Shown piece after piece: positions 1 to 7,368 of a stretch of DNA of 15,236 nt (positions are counted from its first letter, which is position 1; each line of letters starts with the position of its first letter). Under the pieces are notes generated by a model. The model saw nothing but the letters and a program-made list of their open reading frames with translations. It was not told the DNA's origin and did no database searches. The position numbers were made by a program, and so were the translations under genes. This DNA is from Comamonadaceae bacterium (lineage in GTDB: Bacteria > Pseudomonadota > Gammaproteobacteria > Burkholderiales > Burkholderiaceae_C). The DNA lies in the NCBI GenBank assembly GCA_947454695.1, contig CANGMW010000024.1, forward strand, positions 1 to 15,236, given 5' to 3'.

Positions 1-315
1 GTGGCACACATCGGCGATGTAGGCATGCACGCCAAAAATTTCCGACAGCACCAGCACCACCGGCAAATTGTGTTGGCCCGCAGGCGCTGCGCGGTAGGCC
101 GGCAGGGCAAAGCCTTGCGAGTCGATGGTCACACGACCGGCAATCAGCCCTTGGGTCGAGGTTTGTATCGCCGTTTGCGCCAGCGTGGGCAAAGTCGCCG
201 CGGCGTAGCCCAGGCCGACGGCCGCCTGCAAGGCGCCACGGCGTGTAGGGCCAGCCGCCTGCGTTCTGGCATTCACCAGTGCATGAAAGTCAGCATCCTG
301 ATCTTGATTCCACAT
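1..315 (-). CDS. Dienelactone hydrolase family protein, Tat-exported (3' part outside window)
   Basis: Only the first 105 codons are present; the gene runs off the left edge. The peptide has a 24-residue lead, a twin-arginine (R25-R26) followed by an Ala/Leu-rich stretch (about 28-47, ending TLAQ), which looks like a Tat export signal. After it comes the start of an alpha/beta-hydrolase fold ending in PVVLVLSEIFGVHAYI (85-100). The E-I-F-G-V block is typical of dienelactone hydrolases (carboxymethylenebutenolidase family), where this Glu contacts the catalytic Cys/Ser. The nucleophile, Asp and His lie outside the window, so activity cannot be judged. The start is supported by GGGAGA five bases upstream of the ATG. 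It is divergent from dbpA across 69 bases. Family assignment is good; substrate unknown. Confidence 0.8.
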   Translation of the reverse strand, partial: MWNQDQDADFHALVNARTQAAGPTRRGALQAAVGLGYAAATLPTLAQTAIQTSTQGLIAGRVTIDSQGFALPAYRAAPAGQHNLPVVLVLSEIFGVHAYIADVCH

Positions 316-372
316 CACTGTCTCCCATTGAACTTATGCATAAAAGCAGGAGTCTATGCCATCAGGCCTGCG

Positions 373-378
373 CATAAT
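373..378 (+). promoter_or_regulatory. Putative -10 element of dbpA (leaderless geometry)
   Basis: CATAAT (5/6 to TATAAT) ends exactly six bases before the dbpA ATG, so transcription would begin at or next to the start codon. No convincing -35 is seen at 16-18 bases upstream. No Shine-Dalgarno lies in the usual place. The same geometry recurs before polA, the DUF2782-like gene and uvrD in this window. Confidence 0.4.
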
Positions 379-384
379 CAAGCC

Positions 385-1773
385 ATGACCGATTCTGCCT
401 CCCCCTGCTTTTCTTCCCTGCCGCTGAGCCCGGCCATGCTGAGCAACCTCACGCAGCTGGGCTACACCGAGATGACACCGATCCAGGCCGCCAGTTTGCC
501 CGTGGCGCTGGCCGGCAAGGACTTGATTGCGCAGGCGCAAACCGGCAGCGGTAAAACCGCCGCCTTTGCCCTGGCCGTGATGGCCAACCTGAACCCGCGT
601 CGTTTTGCCATTCAGGCCCTGGTGCTGTGCCCGACCCGCGAACTCGCCGATCAGGTGACCATCGAGTTGCGCCGACTGGCGCGCGCGCAAGACAATGTGA
701 AGGTCGTCACCTTGTGCGGCGGCGTGCCCCTGCGCATGCAAAACGCCTCGCTGGAGCATGGCGCGCACATCGTCGTGGGCACGCCCGGGCGCATCATGGA
801 CCACCTCTCGCGCGGCTCGCTGGACTTGGAGGCGCTCAACACCCTGGTGCTGGACGAGGCCGATCGCATGCTGGACATGGGATTTTTCGACGACATTGCC
901 ACCGTGGTGCGCCAGTGCCCGGCACAGCGCCAGACCCTGCTGTTCTCGGCGACTTACCCCGAAGGCATCGACAAAATTGCACGGCAGTTCTTGCGCGAGC
1001 CGCAGCAAATCAAAGTCCAGCCGCCTAAAACCGAAGCCCTGATTGAGCAACGTTTTTATGAAGTCACCCGCGCCAACCGTTTAGAGACCGTGGCACGTGC
1101 GCTGGCGCATTTCAGACCCGCCAGCACGTTGGCGTTTTGCAATACCAAGCAGCGCTGCCGCGAACTCACCGAGCTCTTGCAAGCCCAGGGCTTCAGCGCC
1201 CTGGCTTTGTACGGCGAGTTGGAGCAACGTGAACGCGACCAGGTGCTGGCGCAGTTTGCCCTGCAAAGTTGCTCGGTGCTGGTGGCCACCGATGTGGCCT
1301 CGCGCGGCCTGGACATCACGCAATTGCAAGCGGTGATCAATGTGGACATCTCCCCCGACCCCGAGGTGCATGTGCACCGCATCGGGCGCACTGGCCGCGC
1401 TGGCGAATCCGGCCTGGCGTTGAGTCTGGCGAGTCTGGATGAGATGGGCGCGGTGGGCAAGATTGAGCAGTACCAAAGCCAGCCTTCGCAGTTTTATCCG
1501 CTGGAAGATCTCAAAGCCGTGAGTGACGCGCCCCTGTTGCCGCCCATGATGGCCTTGCAAATTTTGGGCGGGCGCAAGGAAAAAATACGTGCCGGCGATG
1601 TGCTGGGCGCACTCACCGGTGAAGCGGGCTTCACCCGCGAGCAGATCGGCAAGATCAGCATCACCGAGTTTTGCACCTTTGTGGCGGTGGAGCGCAGCGT
1701 GGCGGCGCTGGCCGTGGCGCGTCTGAACGCCGGAAAAATCAAAGGCAAGAGCGTAAAGGTGCGCTTGCTCTGA
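385..1773 (+). CDS. dbpA: ATP-dependent RNA helicase DbpA
   Basis: A 462-residue DEAD-box helicase, matching the usual DbpA length (about 460). Motifs in order: Q motif around TPIQ (31-34), motif I AQTGSGKT (51-58), Ia PTRELADQ (83-90), Ib TPGR (133-136), II DEAD (157-160), III SAT (188-190), VI HRIGRTGRAG (331-340). The last ~75 residues contain GGRKEKIRAGDVLGAL, the DbpA C-terminal RNA-binding domain, which in the known family docks on hairpin 92 of 23S rRNA and directs the helicase to the peptidyl-transferase region during 50S assembly. The reading frame stays open upstream to the window edge, but that part is antisense to the dienelactone hydrolase gene and has no helicase content, so the ATG at 385 is chosen. 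It ends tail-to-tail with the next gene, 24 bases apart. Function well supported. Confidence 0.95.
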   Translation: MTDSASPCFSSLPLSPAMLSNLTQLGYTEMTPIQAASLPVALAGKDLIAQAQTGSGKTAAFALAVMANLNPRRFAIQALVLCPTRELADQVTIELRRLARAQDNVKVVTLCGGVPLRMQNASLEHGAHIVVGTPGRIMDHLSRGSLDLEALNTLVLDEADRMLDMGFFDDIATVVRQCPAQRQTLLFSATYPEGIDKIARQFLREPQQIKVQPPKTEALIEQRFYEVTRANRLETVARALAHFRPASTLAFCNTKQRCRELTELLQAQGFSALALYGELEQRERDQVLAQFALQSCSVLVATDVASRGLDITQLQAVINVDISPDPEVHVHRIGRTGRAGESGLALSLASLDEMGAVGKIEQYQSQPSQFYPLEDLKAVSDAPLLPPMMALQILGGRKEKIRAGDVLGALTGEAGFTREQIGKISITEFCTFVAVERSVAALAVARLNAGKIKGKSVKVRLL

Positions 1774-1797
1774 GCGCAGACAGACACAGACAGCCGC

Positions 1798-2745
1798 TTA
1801 AGCGTTGTGCACGCGCTTGAGCGTGGCGCGGACAAAATCGGCGCAAAGGTGCGGCAAGGTCACCGGCAGCATGTGGCCGCCTTCAATGAGCGTGAGCTGC
1901 ACGCCCGGCAACGCGTTCACCAAGGCTTGGCCTTGCTCGCTGGGATTCAGAATGCGGTCACCCCGCCCGTACAAGACGGACACCGGCAAACGCATGCGCG
2001 CATAGGCCGCCTCCATCCCGGGCAAGTCTTGCTCCACCGCGGCCAGATCCTGGCAGGCCGCAATGAACTGGCTGGGCCGGGCACTTAACAAGCCGCCGCC
2101 TCGAAGCGCGTAATCAGCCGGAACCGCTTCGGGGCCAAAGGCGAAGGCCAAAATTTGCTGGCTTTTAGAAATCGTCAAAGGCAAAGCCAGTGTCCAGGCC
2201 ACCAGTTGTTGTGACCAGTTGCGGGTGAACATCAGGCCTTTGAACGCGGGTGAGACCTTCTTGGGCGCATGGGTCAGCGGCGCCAGCAAGGCCAAGCCGC
2301 ACACCAGCTCGGGGTGACGCTGCGCCAGCGCCAAAGCCACTGCGCCGCCTAAGGAATGCCCCACCACCAAAACCTTCTCCAGCTTCATTTCACGGATGAG
2401 CGCCGCCATCACATCAGCCTGGGCATTCAAATTAGCCCCCGCGCCGGGCGTACGCACCGAATAGCCGGAACCGGGCCGGTCCACCGCAATCACCCGGCAG
2501 TCGCTGGCCAGCTGGTCCACCAGACCGTAAGTGAAGTGGCCCATTTGACCGGCCAGCCCATGGATGAGCAGCACGGTGGGGCCGCGGCCTTGGTCGACCA
2601 CATGCATGCGCGCACCGGGCACGTCCACGAATTGGCCCAGCGGCGGCAGCACCGCCTCGACCCGGCGTGCGGTACGTTGGGTGAACACCACCAAAAACGC
2701 CGCAATCACCAGGGTGAGAAATATCAGAATGAACAAGAAGTTCAT
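1798..2745 (-). CDS. Membrane-anchored alpha/beta-fold hydrolase
   Basis: A 315-residue alpha/beta hydrolase. Residues 1-22 form one hydrophobic segment followed by a basic stretch (RTARR), so it is probably anchored in the inner membrane by its N-terminus. Fold landmarks: oxyanion-hole region LLIHGLAG (59-66), nucleophile elbow GHSLGG with Ser131, acid Asp263 in YGRGDRIL, and His291 in EGGHMLP. The triad is therefore complete. This pattern suits esterases/lipases and meta-cleavage-product-type hydrolases; the substrate cannot be read from the sequence. It lies 48 bases downstream of the DUF3297 gene on the same strand with no terminator between, so cotranscription with polA-DUF3297 is possible. 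No clear Shine-Dalgarno precedes the ATG. Confidence 0.85.
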   Translation of the reverse strand: MNFLFILIFLTLVIAAFLVVFTQRTARRVEAVLPPLGQFVDVPGARMHVVDQGRGPTVLLIHGLAGQMGHFTYGLVDQLASDCRVIAVDRPGSGYSVRTPGAGANLNAQADVMAALIREMKLEKVLVVGHSLGGAVALALAQRHPELVCGLALLAPLTHAPKKVSPAFKGLMFTRNWSQQLVAWTLALPLTISKSQQILAFAFGPEAVPADYALRGGGLLSARPSQFIAACQDLAAVEQDLPGMEAAYARMRLPVSVLYGRGDRILNPSEQGQALVNALPGVQLTLIEGGHMLPVTLPHLCADFVRATLKRVHNA

Positions 2746-2793
2746 GGGTAGCCGGTGCAGGGTTGCGCCAAGGGCCAGTGGATGGTTTTGAAG

Positions 2794-3060
2794 TTAGGCG
2801 TAGAACGCCTCGACCTGACCCTTGAGTTTGATCAGCAAAGGCTGGCCCTTGCGGTCCACGGTTTTGCCTGCAGGCACTTTGACCCAGCCTTCGCTGATGC
2901 AGTACTCCTCCACATCATGGCGCTCTTTGCCGTTAAGGCGGATACCGATCGGGTGTTCAAACACGGCCGCCACATGGTGCGGGCTGCGCGGGTCCACGGA
3001 CAGGTGATCAGGTAAGGCGGGACGATCCGTCGGGGCGCTAAGGGATGGGCTGTCGGTCAT
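2794..3060 (-). CDS. DUF3297 family small protein
   Basis: An 88-residue protein with the DUF3297 hallmarks: PDHLSVDPRSPHH near the N-terminus, GIGIRLNGKER-like hydrophilic strand (HPIGIRLNGKERHDVEEYC), then SEGWVKVPAGKTVDRKGQPL and a C-terminal LKGQVEAFY. The family is conserved in Proteobacteria and has no assigned role. The frame continues eight codons upstream to a TTG, but the ATG at 3060 fits the family N-terminus and has AAGG about 11 bases upstream. It lies 88 bases downstream of polA. A CACAAT hexamer at 3101-3106 (minus strand) in that gap could be a -10 element for an own promoter with a leader of about 35 bases. Identification by recalled family pattern. Confidence 0.85.
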   Translation of the reverse strand: MTDSPSLSAPTDRPALPDHLSVDPRSPHHVAAVFEHPIGIRLNGKERHDVEEYCISEGWVKVPAGKTVDRKGQPLLIKLKGQVEAFYA

Positions 3061-3148
3061 GGTGTGAAATGCCTTGTCTGTCAAAAATGCAATGGCCGCT
3101 ATTGTGCAGGATGCGCGTGTTTTGTTGTGTCGTGCAGGCGCCAGGCCC

Positions 3149-5980
3149 TCAATGGGCTTTGTCCCAGTCCGGGCCCACGCCGACTTCGGCCAGCAGCGGC
3201 ACTTTGAGCTGCGCCACGCCGGCCATCAGGCGCGGGACCTCGTGGCGCACCCAGTCGACCTCGTTCTCGGGCACCTCAAACACCAGCTCGTCGTGCACTT
3301 GCATGATCATGCGCGTGCCGCGTTGTTCGGCATCGAGCACCTGCTGCACTTTGACCATGCTCAGCTTGATCAGGTCGGCGGCCGTGCCCTGCATGGGCGC
3401 GTTGATGGCCGCGCGCTCGGCCCCGCTGCGCCGCGGGCCGTTGGGGGAGTTGATCTCCGGCAGGTACAGGCGACGGCCGAACACCGTCTCCACATAGCCC
3501 TTCGCTTTGGCGCTTTGCCGCGTCTCGTCCATGTAGCGCTTCACGCCGGGATAGCGGTCAAAGTAGCGCTCGATGTAGTTCTTGGCTGCGGTGTTGTCGA
3601 TCCCCAGACTACGCGCCAGACCGTAAGCACTCATGCCGTAAATCAAACCGAAGTTGATGACCTTGGCATAGCGGCGCTGCTCATTCGTCACCTGCGCCGT
3701 GCTCACGCCAAACACCTCGGCAGCGGTGGCGCGATGCACGTCCATGCCGTCATGAAAGGCCAGCAAGAGGGCCGCATCACCGCTGATATGCGCCATGATG
3801 CGCAGCTCGATTTGCGAGTAGTCGGCGCTGGCAATCACACAGCCGGCCGGCGCTACAAAGGCCTCGCGCACGCGCCGCCCCTCGGGGGTGCGGATCGGGA
3901 TGTTTTGCAGGTTGGGGTCGTTGCTGGACAAGCGCCCGGTCACCGCCACCGCCTGCGCATAGTGGGTGTGCACGCGCCCGGTGCGCGGGTTGGCCAGCAG
4001 GGCCAATTTGTCGGTGTACGTGCCTTTGAGTTTGGCCAGCCCCCGGTGTTCCAAAATTTTGGCAGGCAGCGGGAAATCTTCAGCCAGTTTTTCCAACACT
4101 TCCTCGTCGGTGCTGGGCGCGCCGGTGGCGGTTTTTTTCACAATGGGCAAACCCAATTTGCCAAAGAAAATCTCGCCGATTTGTTTGGGGCTGCTCAGGT
4201 TAAAGGGCTGGCCCGCCAGCGCGTGCGCTTCGGTCTCCAGCTGCAAGATGCGCTGACCGAGTTCATGGCTTTGCGCGGCCAGCGTGGGCGCGTCGATCAG
4301 CACGCCGTTGCGCTCGATGCGGTACAGGGCCTCGCTGCTGGCCATTTCCAGCTCGTAGATGAAGCGCAATTTGTCGCTGGCCTGCAGTTGCGGCCACAGC
4401 GCCAGATGCACCTCCAGCGTCTGCTCGGAGTCTTCACACGAATACTGCGCAGCCTTGTCCACCGCCACTTGCGCAAAAGGAATCTGGTGTGCCCCTTTGC
4501 CGCACAGGTCTTCATAGCTGATGCCGGTTCGCTCCAAGTGCCGCAGGGCCAGACTGGCCAGGCCGTGAGGTCTGTGCACTTCCAACACATAGCTTTGCAG
4601 CATGGTGTCGTGCGCGTAGCCGTGCACTTCAATGCCGTGGTTGGCAAACACATGGCGGTCGTACTTGACGTGCTGGCCCAGCTTCAGGTGCGCCGGGTTT
4701 TCCAGCCAGGGTTTGAGCCGGCGCAACACCTCATCACGCGGCAATTGCACCGGGGCATCGCCGTAGCTGTGCGCCAGCGGAATATAGGCGGCTTCGCCAG
4801 GCCGGATGCTGAAGGAAATACCCACGATCTCGGCCATCATTTCATTGAGCGAGGTGGTTTCGGTATCCACCGCCACCAGCTCGGCCCCCAGCAATCGGGG
4901 GAGCCAAGCGTCCAGCGCGTCCCACGTCAGGAGGGTCTCGTAAGTCACCGTGCTCACGGTGGAGGGGACAGCGACCACGGGGTCCGTGGAAAGATCACCC
5001 GGCGCATCAAACAGATCGGGCTCACGGCTCGTTTTTTTGCCCGCAGCATCACCGGCCACAGCACCCGGGGCATTGACTGAACCAGCGCCATCCAGCGCTT
5101 TGGCCAGCCCCTTGAAACCGTATTGCTCATACAGCGCTTTGAGCGCTGACGTGTCGGGCTGGCCCGGCGCAATGGCTGACAAGTCGGGCAGGCCCGACAC
5201 CCAATCGGCGAGGTCGCAATCGGTCTTGATGGTGAGCAACTGGCGACCGGTGGGCAGCCAGTCCAGTGCTTTTTTCAGGTTCTCGCCCGCCGCCCCTTTG
5301 ATCGCGTCGGCGTTGGCCACGATGTTGTCCAGCGAGCCGAACTCTTGCAGCCACTTGGCAGCGGTCTTGGGGCCGACCTTGTGCACGCCGGGCACGTTGT
5401 CCACCGTATCACCCACCAGGGTCTGGTAATCGATCATCAAGTGCGGGGGCACGCCGAACTCGGCGGTCACGCCGGCCACATCGCGGCGCTTGCCGTTCAT
5501 GGTGTCGATGATGGTGATGTGTTCATCCACCAGCTGGGCCAGGTCTTTGTCGCCGCTGCTCACCACCACCTCGATGCCTTGCGCGGCAGCGATGACGGCC
5601 AAGGTGCCGATCACGTCATCGGCTTCCACACCGGGCACATCCAGCACTTTCCAGCCCAGCAGGCGCACCACCTCATGGATGGGGGCGATCTGCGCGCGCA
5701 AGTCATCGGGCATGGGCGAGCGGTGCGCCTTGTACTCGGGGTAGAGCGTGTCGCGGAACGTGGGTCCTTTGGCATCAAAAACACAAGCCACGAAATCCGC
5801 GCGCACTTCCTTGCGCAGGCTTTGCAGCATGTTGATCATTCCGCGGATCGCACCGGTGGGTGCACTGCCGGGGTCGCCCGGCACGGCACGCAGGTCCGGC
5901 ATGGCATGAAATGCGCGGTACAGGTAGCTGGATCCGTCGACCAGCAGCAGGGTTTTCTTCGGGGATGTGGCGTCGCTCAT
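3149..5980 (-). CDS. polA: DNA polymerase I
   Basis: A 943-residue, full-length Pol I for Okazaki-fragment maturation and repair synthesis. Domains: 5'-3' exonuclease (about 10-295; LLLVDGSSYLYRAFHA 11-26, VEADDVIGTL 118-127, SSGDKDLAQL 141-150), a linker of about 50 residues rich in Ala/Gly/Asp, a 3'-5' proofreading domain with Asp372/Glu374 (VDTET), Asp441 (KYDRHVF) and Tyr513/Asp517 (YSCED), and the polymerase domain with motif A Asp720 (SADYSQIELR), motif B Arg770/Lys773/Phe777/Tyr781 (RRYAKVINFGLIYG) and motif C His896-Asp897-Glu898 (QVHDELV). All proofreading and polymerase acidic residues are present, so three activities are expected. The frame stays open 76 codons upstream but that stretch overlaps the divergent DUF2782-like gene, so ATG 5980 is used. 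No good Shine-Dalgarno; CACAAT ends six bases before ATG. Confidence 0.98.
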   Translation of the reverse strand: MSDATSPKKTLLLVDGSSYLYRAFHAMPDLRAVPGDPGSAPTGAIRGMINMLQSLRKEVRADFVACVFDAKGPTFRDTLYPEYKAHRSPMPDDLRAQIAPIHEVVRLLGWKVLDVPGVEADDVIGTLAVIAAAQGIEVVVSSGDKDLAQLVDEHITIIDTMNGKRRDVAGVTAEFGVPPHLMIDYQTLVGDTVDNVPGVHKVGPKTAAKWLQEFGSLDNIVANADAIKGAAGENLKKALDWLPTGRQLLTIKTDCDLADWVSGLPDLSAIAPGQPDTSALKALYEQYGFKGLAKALDGAGSVNAPGAVAGDAAGKKTSREPDLFDAPGDLSTDPVVAVPSTVSTVTYETLLTWDALDAWLPRLLGAELVAVDTETTSLNEMMAEIVGISFSIRPGEAAYIPLAHSYGDAPVQLPRDEVLRRLKPWLENPAHLKLGQHVKYDRHVFANHGIEVHGYAHDTMLQSYVLEVHRPHGLASLALRHLERTGISYEDLCGKGAHQIPFAQVAVDKAAQYSCEDSEQTLEVHLALWPQLQASDKLRFIYELEMASSEALYRIERNGVLIDAPTLAAQSHELGQRILQLETEAHALAGQPFNLSSPKQIGEIFFGKLGLPIVKKTATGAPSTDEEVLEKLAEDFPLPAKILEHRGLAKLKGTYTDKLALLANPRTGRVHTHYAQAVAVTGRLSSNDPNLQNIPIRTPEGRRVREAFVAPAGCVIASADYSQIELRIMAHISGDAALLLAFHDGMDVHRATAAEVFGVSTAQVTNEQRRYAKVINFGLIYGMSAYGLARSLGIDNTAAKNYIERYFDRYPGVKRYMDETRQSAKAKGYVETVFGRRLYLPEINSPNGPRRSGAERAAINAPMQGTAADLIKLSMVKVQQVLDAEQRGTRMIMQVHDELVFEVPENEVDWVRHEVPRLMAGVAQLKVPLLAEVGVGPDWDKAH

Positions 5981-5986
5981 GCGCGC

Positions 5987-6016
5987 ATTGTGCCTTGTGC
6001 GGCGCCTGTGGGTCGA
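5987..6016 (-). promoter_or_regulatory. Putative polA promoter
   Basis: On the minus strand, TCGACC (6011-6016, 4/6 to TTGACA) is followed after 18 bases by CACAAT (5987-5992). The -10 ends six bases before the polA ATG, so the predicted transcript starts at the start codon. It is arranged back-to-back with the plus-strand promoter at 6022-6049, the two -35 elements being five bases apart. Confidence 0.4.
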
Positions 6017-6021
6017 AGGGT

Positions 6022-6049
6022 GTGACGCCTGTGGCCGAGGTTCTACAAT
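6022..6049 (+). promoter_or_regulatory. Putative promoter of the DUF2782-like/thrB operon
   Basis: GTGACG (6022-6027, 4/6 to TTGACA), a 16-base spacer and TACAAT (6044-6049, 5/6 to TATAAT). The -10 ends six bases before the ATG at 6056, again predicting a leaderless or near-leaderless mRNA. The closest purine-rich stretch (GAGG) is about 15 bases before the ATG, too far for a normal ribosome-binding site. Confidence 0.45.
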
Positions 6050-6055
6050 CGCCTG

Positions 6056-6376
6056 ATGCGTTTCACCCCATTTTTGCCACTCGCCCTGTGCGGCTTGCTC
6101 TGCGCCCCGGCCATTGGCCAAACGCCCAAGGCCATGCCTGAGACAGCCCCCCAGGACCGGCTGGAACAATCCGTGCAAACCATTCACCTGGAAGATGCGG
6201 GCTCCCAAGTCGACGAGCTGCGCATCGGTGGTGAAACCAAAAGCATCACCGTGCAGCCCAAAGCCAACATGCCCCCTTACGAGCTGGGCTCTGAAGGCGG
6301 CAACCGCAACCCCTCGGCCAGCAACCCGGACAGTGGCAAAGGTGGCGCCACCGGCTGGAAAATTTTAGGTTTTTGA
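6056..6376 (+). CDS. DUF2782-like exported small protein upstream of thrB
   Basis: A 106-residue protein with a Sec-type signal peptide (residues 1 to about 21, MRF then Leu/Ala/Cys-rich core, cleavage near AIG-Q). The mature part has one short region (about 42-78) with VDELRIGGETKSITVQPK and MPPYEL, resembling the beta-rich core of DUF2782 proteins (E-x-R-V-x-G then I-x-V-x-P-K then P-P-Y). From memory, such a gene sits between polA and thrB in Pseudomonas as well, which supports the assignment. The C-terminus (80-106) is Gly/Asn/Ser-rich and ends in WKILGF. Role unknown; probably periplasmic. The stop lies three bases before the thrB ATG, so the two are translationally linked. Confidence 0.75.
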   Translation: MRFTPFLPLALCGLLCAPAIGQTPKAMPETAPQDRLEQSVQTIHLEDAGSQVDELRIGGETKSITVQPKANMPPYELGSEGGNRNPSASNPDSGKGGATGWKILGF

Positions 6377-6379
6377 CCC

Positions 6380-7348
6380 ATGGCAGTTTTTACCGACGTC
6401 TCCTTCGACGAGGCCAGCACCCTGATGAGCGCCTTGAACCTGGGCACCCTGCAAGAGATGGCGGGTTGTGCCGGCGGCATCGAAAACACCAATTACTTCG
6501 TCACCACCGACCAGGGCGACTATGTGCTCACGCTGTTTGAGCGGCTGACGGCAGAACAGTTGCCGTTTTACCTGCACCTCATGAATCACCTGGCCTTCAA
6601 GGGCATTCCCGTGCCTGACCCGGCGGCCAACACGGCTGGCGAGATTTTGCACACCGTGCAGGGCAAACCCGCCGCGGTGGTGAACCGTCTGCGCGGCAAA
6701 AGCGAACTCGCCCCCAGCGCGCTGCACTGCGAAGCCGTGGGCGCGATGCTCGCGCGCATGCACTTAGCCGGGCGCGACTACAACCGCGCGCAACCCAATT
6801 TGCGCGGCCTGTCCTGGTGGACCCAGACCGTGCCGCTGGTACTGCCCCATGTGGACCCCGATCAGGCAGCCCTCTTGCAAAGTGAGCTCGCCTACCAACA
6901 CCACATCGCCGAGTCCAGTGCCTATGCGGCCCTGCCCTGCGGCCCGGTGCATGCCGACCTGTTTCGCGACAACGTGATGTTCGACCAGCCAGAAGGCCAG
7001 CCGGTGCTCAGCGGGTTCTTTGATTTTTACTTCGCCGGTGTGGATACCTGGTTGTTTGACATTGCGGTCTGCCTGAACGACTGGTGCATTGACCTGGAAA
7101 GTGGCGCGGCCCATGCCGAACTCAGCCATGCATTTTTGAAAGCCTATGCCGCCGTGCGCCCTTTGAGCGCGGCCGAGCGCAACTTGCTGCCGGCCCTGTT
7201 GCGCGCCGGTGCCTTGCGCTTTTGGATTTCCCGCCTGTGGGACTTTCATTTGCCGCGCGAAGCCTCCATGCTCAAACCGCATGACCCCAGCCATTTCGAG
7301 CGCGTGCTGCGGCACCGCGTAGCGCAGCCCGTGGCGCTCGCTGCCTAA
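6380..7348 (+). CDS. thrB: Homoserine kinase (APH-fold ThrB)
   Basis: A 322-residue homoserine kinase (EC 2.7.1.39) of the aminoglycoside-phosphotransferase fold, the form found in pseudomonads and betaproteobacteria rather than the GHMP-type of E. coli. It phosphorylates L-homoserine in threonine synthesis. Key features: N-terminal GIENTNYFV (33-41) and DYVLTLFER (47-55) of the nucleotide-binding lobe, the Brenner-type catalytic loop HADLFRDN (191-198; Asp193, Asn198), and the metal-binding DFY (Asp215) followed by DIAVCLNDW (227-235). Length and motifs are normal. It starts three bases after the DUF2782-like stop with no Shine-Dalgarno of its own, so translation probably depends on coupling. 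A BPSS1780-family membrane protein follows after 20 bases. Confidence 0.95.
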   Translation: MAVFTDVSFDEASTLMSALNLGTLQEMAGCAGGIENTNYFVTTDQGDYVLTLFERLTAEQLPFYLHLMNHLAFKGIPVPDPAANTAGEILHTVQGKPAAVVNRLRGKSELAPSALHCEAVGAMLARMHLAGRDYNRAQPNLRGLSWWTQTVPLVLPHVDPDQAALLQSELAYQHHIAESSAYAALPCGPVHADLFRDNVMFDQPEGQPVLSGFFDFYFAGVDTWLFDIAVCLNDWCIDLESGAAHAELSHAFLKAYAAVRPLSAAERNLLPALLRAGALRFWISRLWDFHLPREASMLKPHDPSHFERVLRHRVAQPVALAA

Positions 7349-7368
7349 CAGCCCCGGATCCTCACACC

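Noticed and set aside
328..333. TTGAAC as the -35 of dbpA
   Set aside because: It lies 39 bases before the best -10 (CATAAT), too far for one promoter.
1..384. In-frame upstream extension of dbpA to the left edge
   Set aside because: It is antisense to the dienelactone hydrolase gene and encodes no helicase sequence; DbpA length fits the ATG at 385.
1774..1797. CAGACA-type short repeats between dbpA and the hydrolase
   Set aside because: Only a few imperfect copies in 24 bases with no hairpin or T-run; taken as chance.
3061..3084. TTG-initiated longer form of the DUF3297 protein
   Set aside because: The ATG at 3060 matches the family N-terminus and has an AAGG upstream; TTG is less likely.
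3061..3084. TTGACA on the minus strand as a -35 element
   Set aside because: A matching -10 would have to fall inside the DUF3297 start, and none is there.
3074..5080. 668-codon plus-strand open frame
   Set aside because: It is antisense to polA, rich in His/Gln/Arg/Ala as expected of a mirror frame in GC-rich DNA, and has no recognisable domain.
5981..6208. 76-codon N-terminal extension of polA
   Set aside because: It overlaps the signal peptide and start of the divergent DUF2782-like gene; Pol I proteins begin close to the LLLVDGSSYLYRAFHA block.
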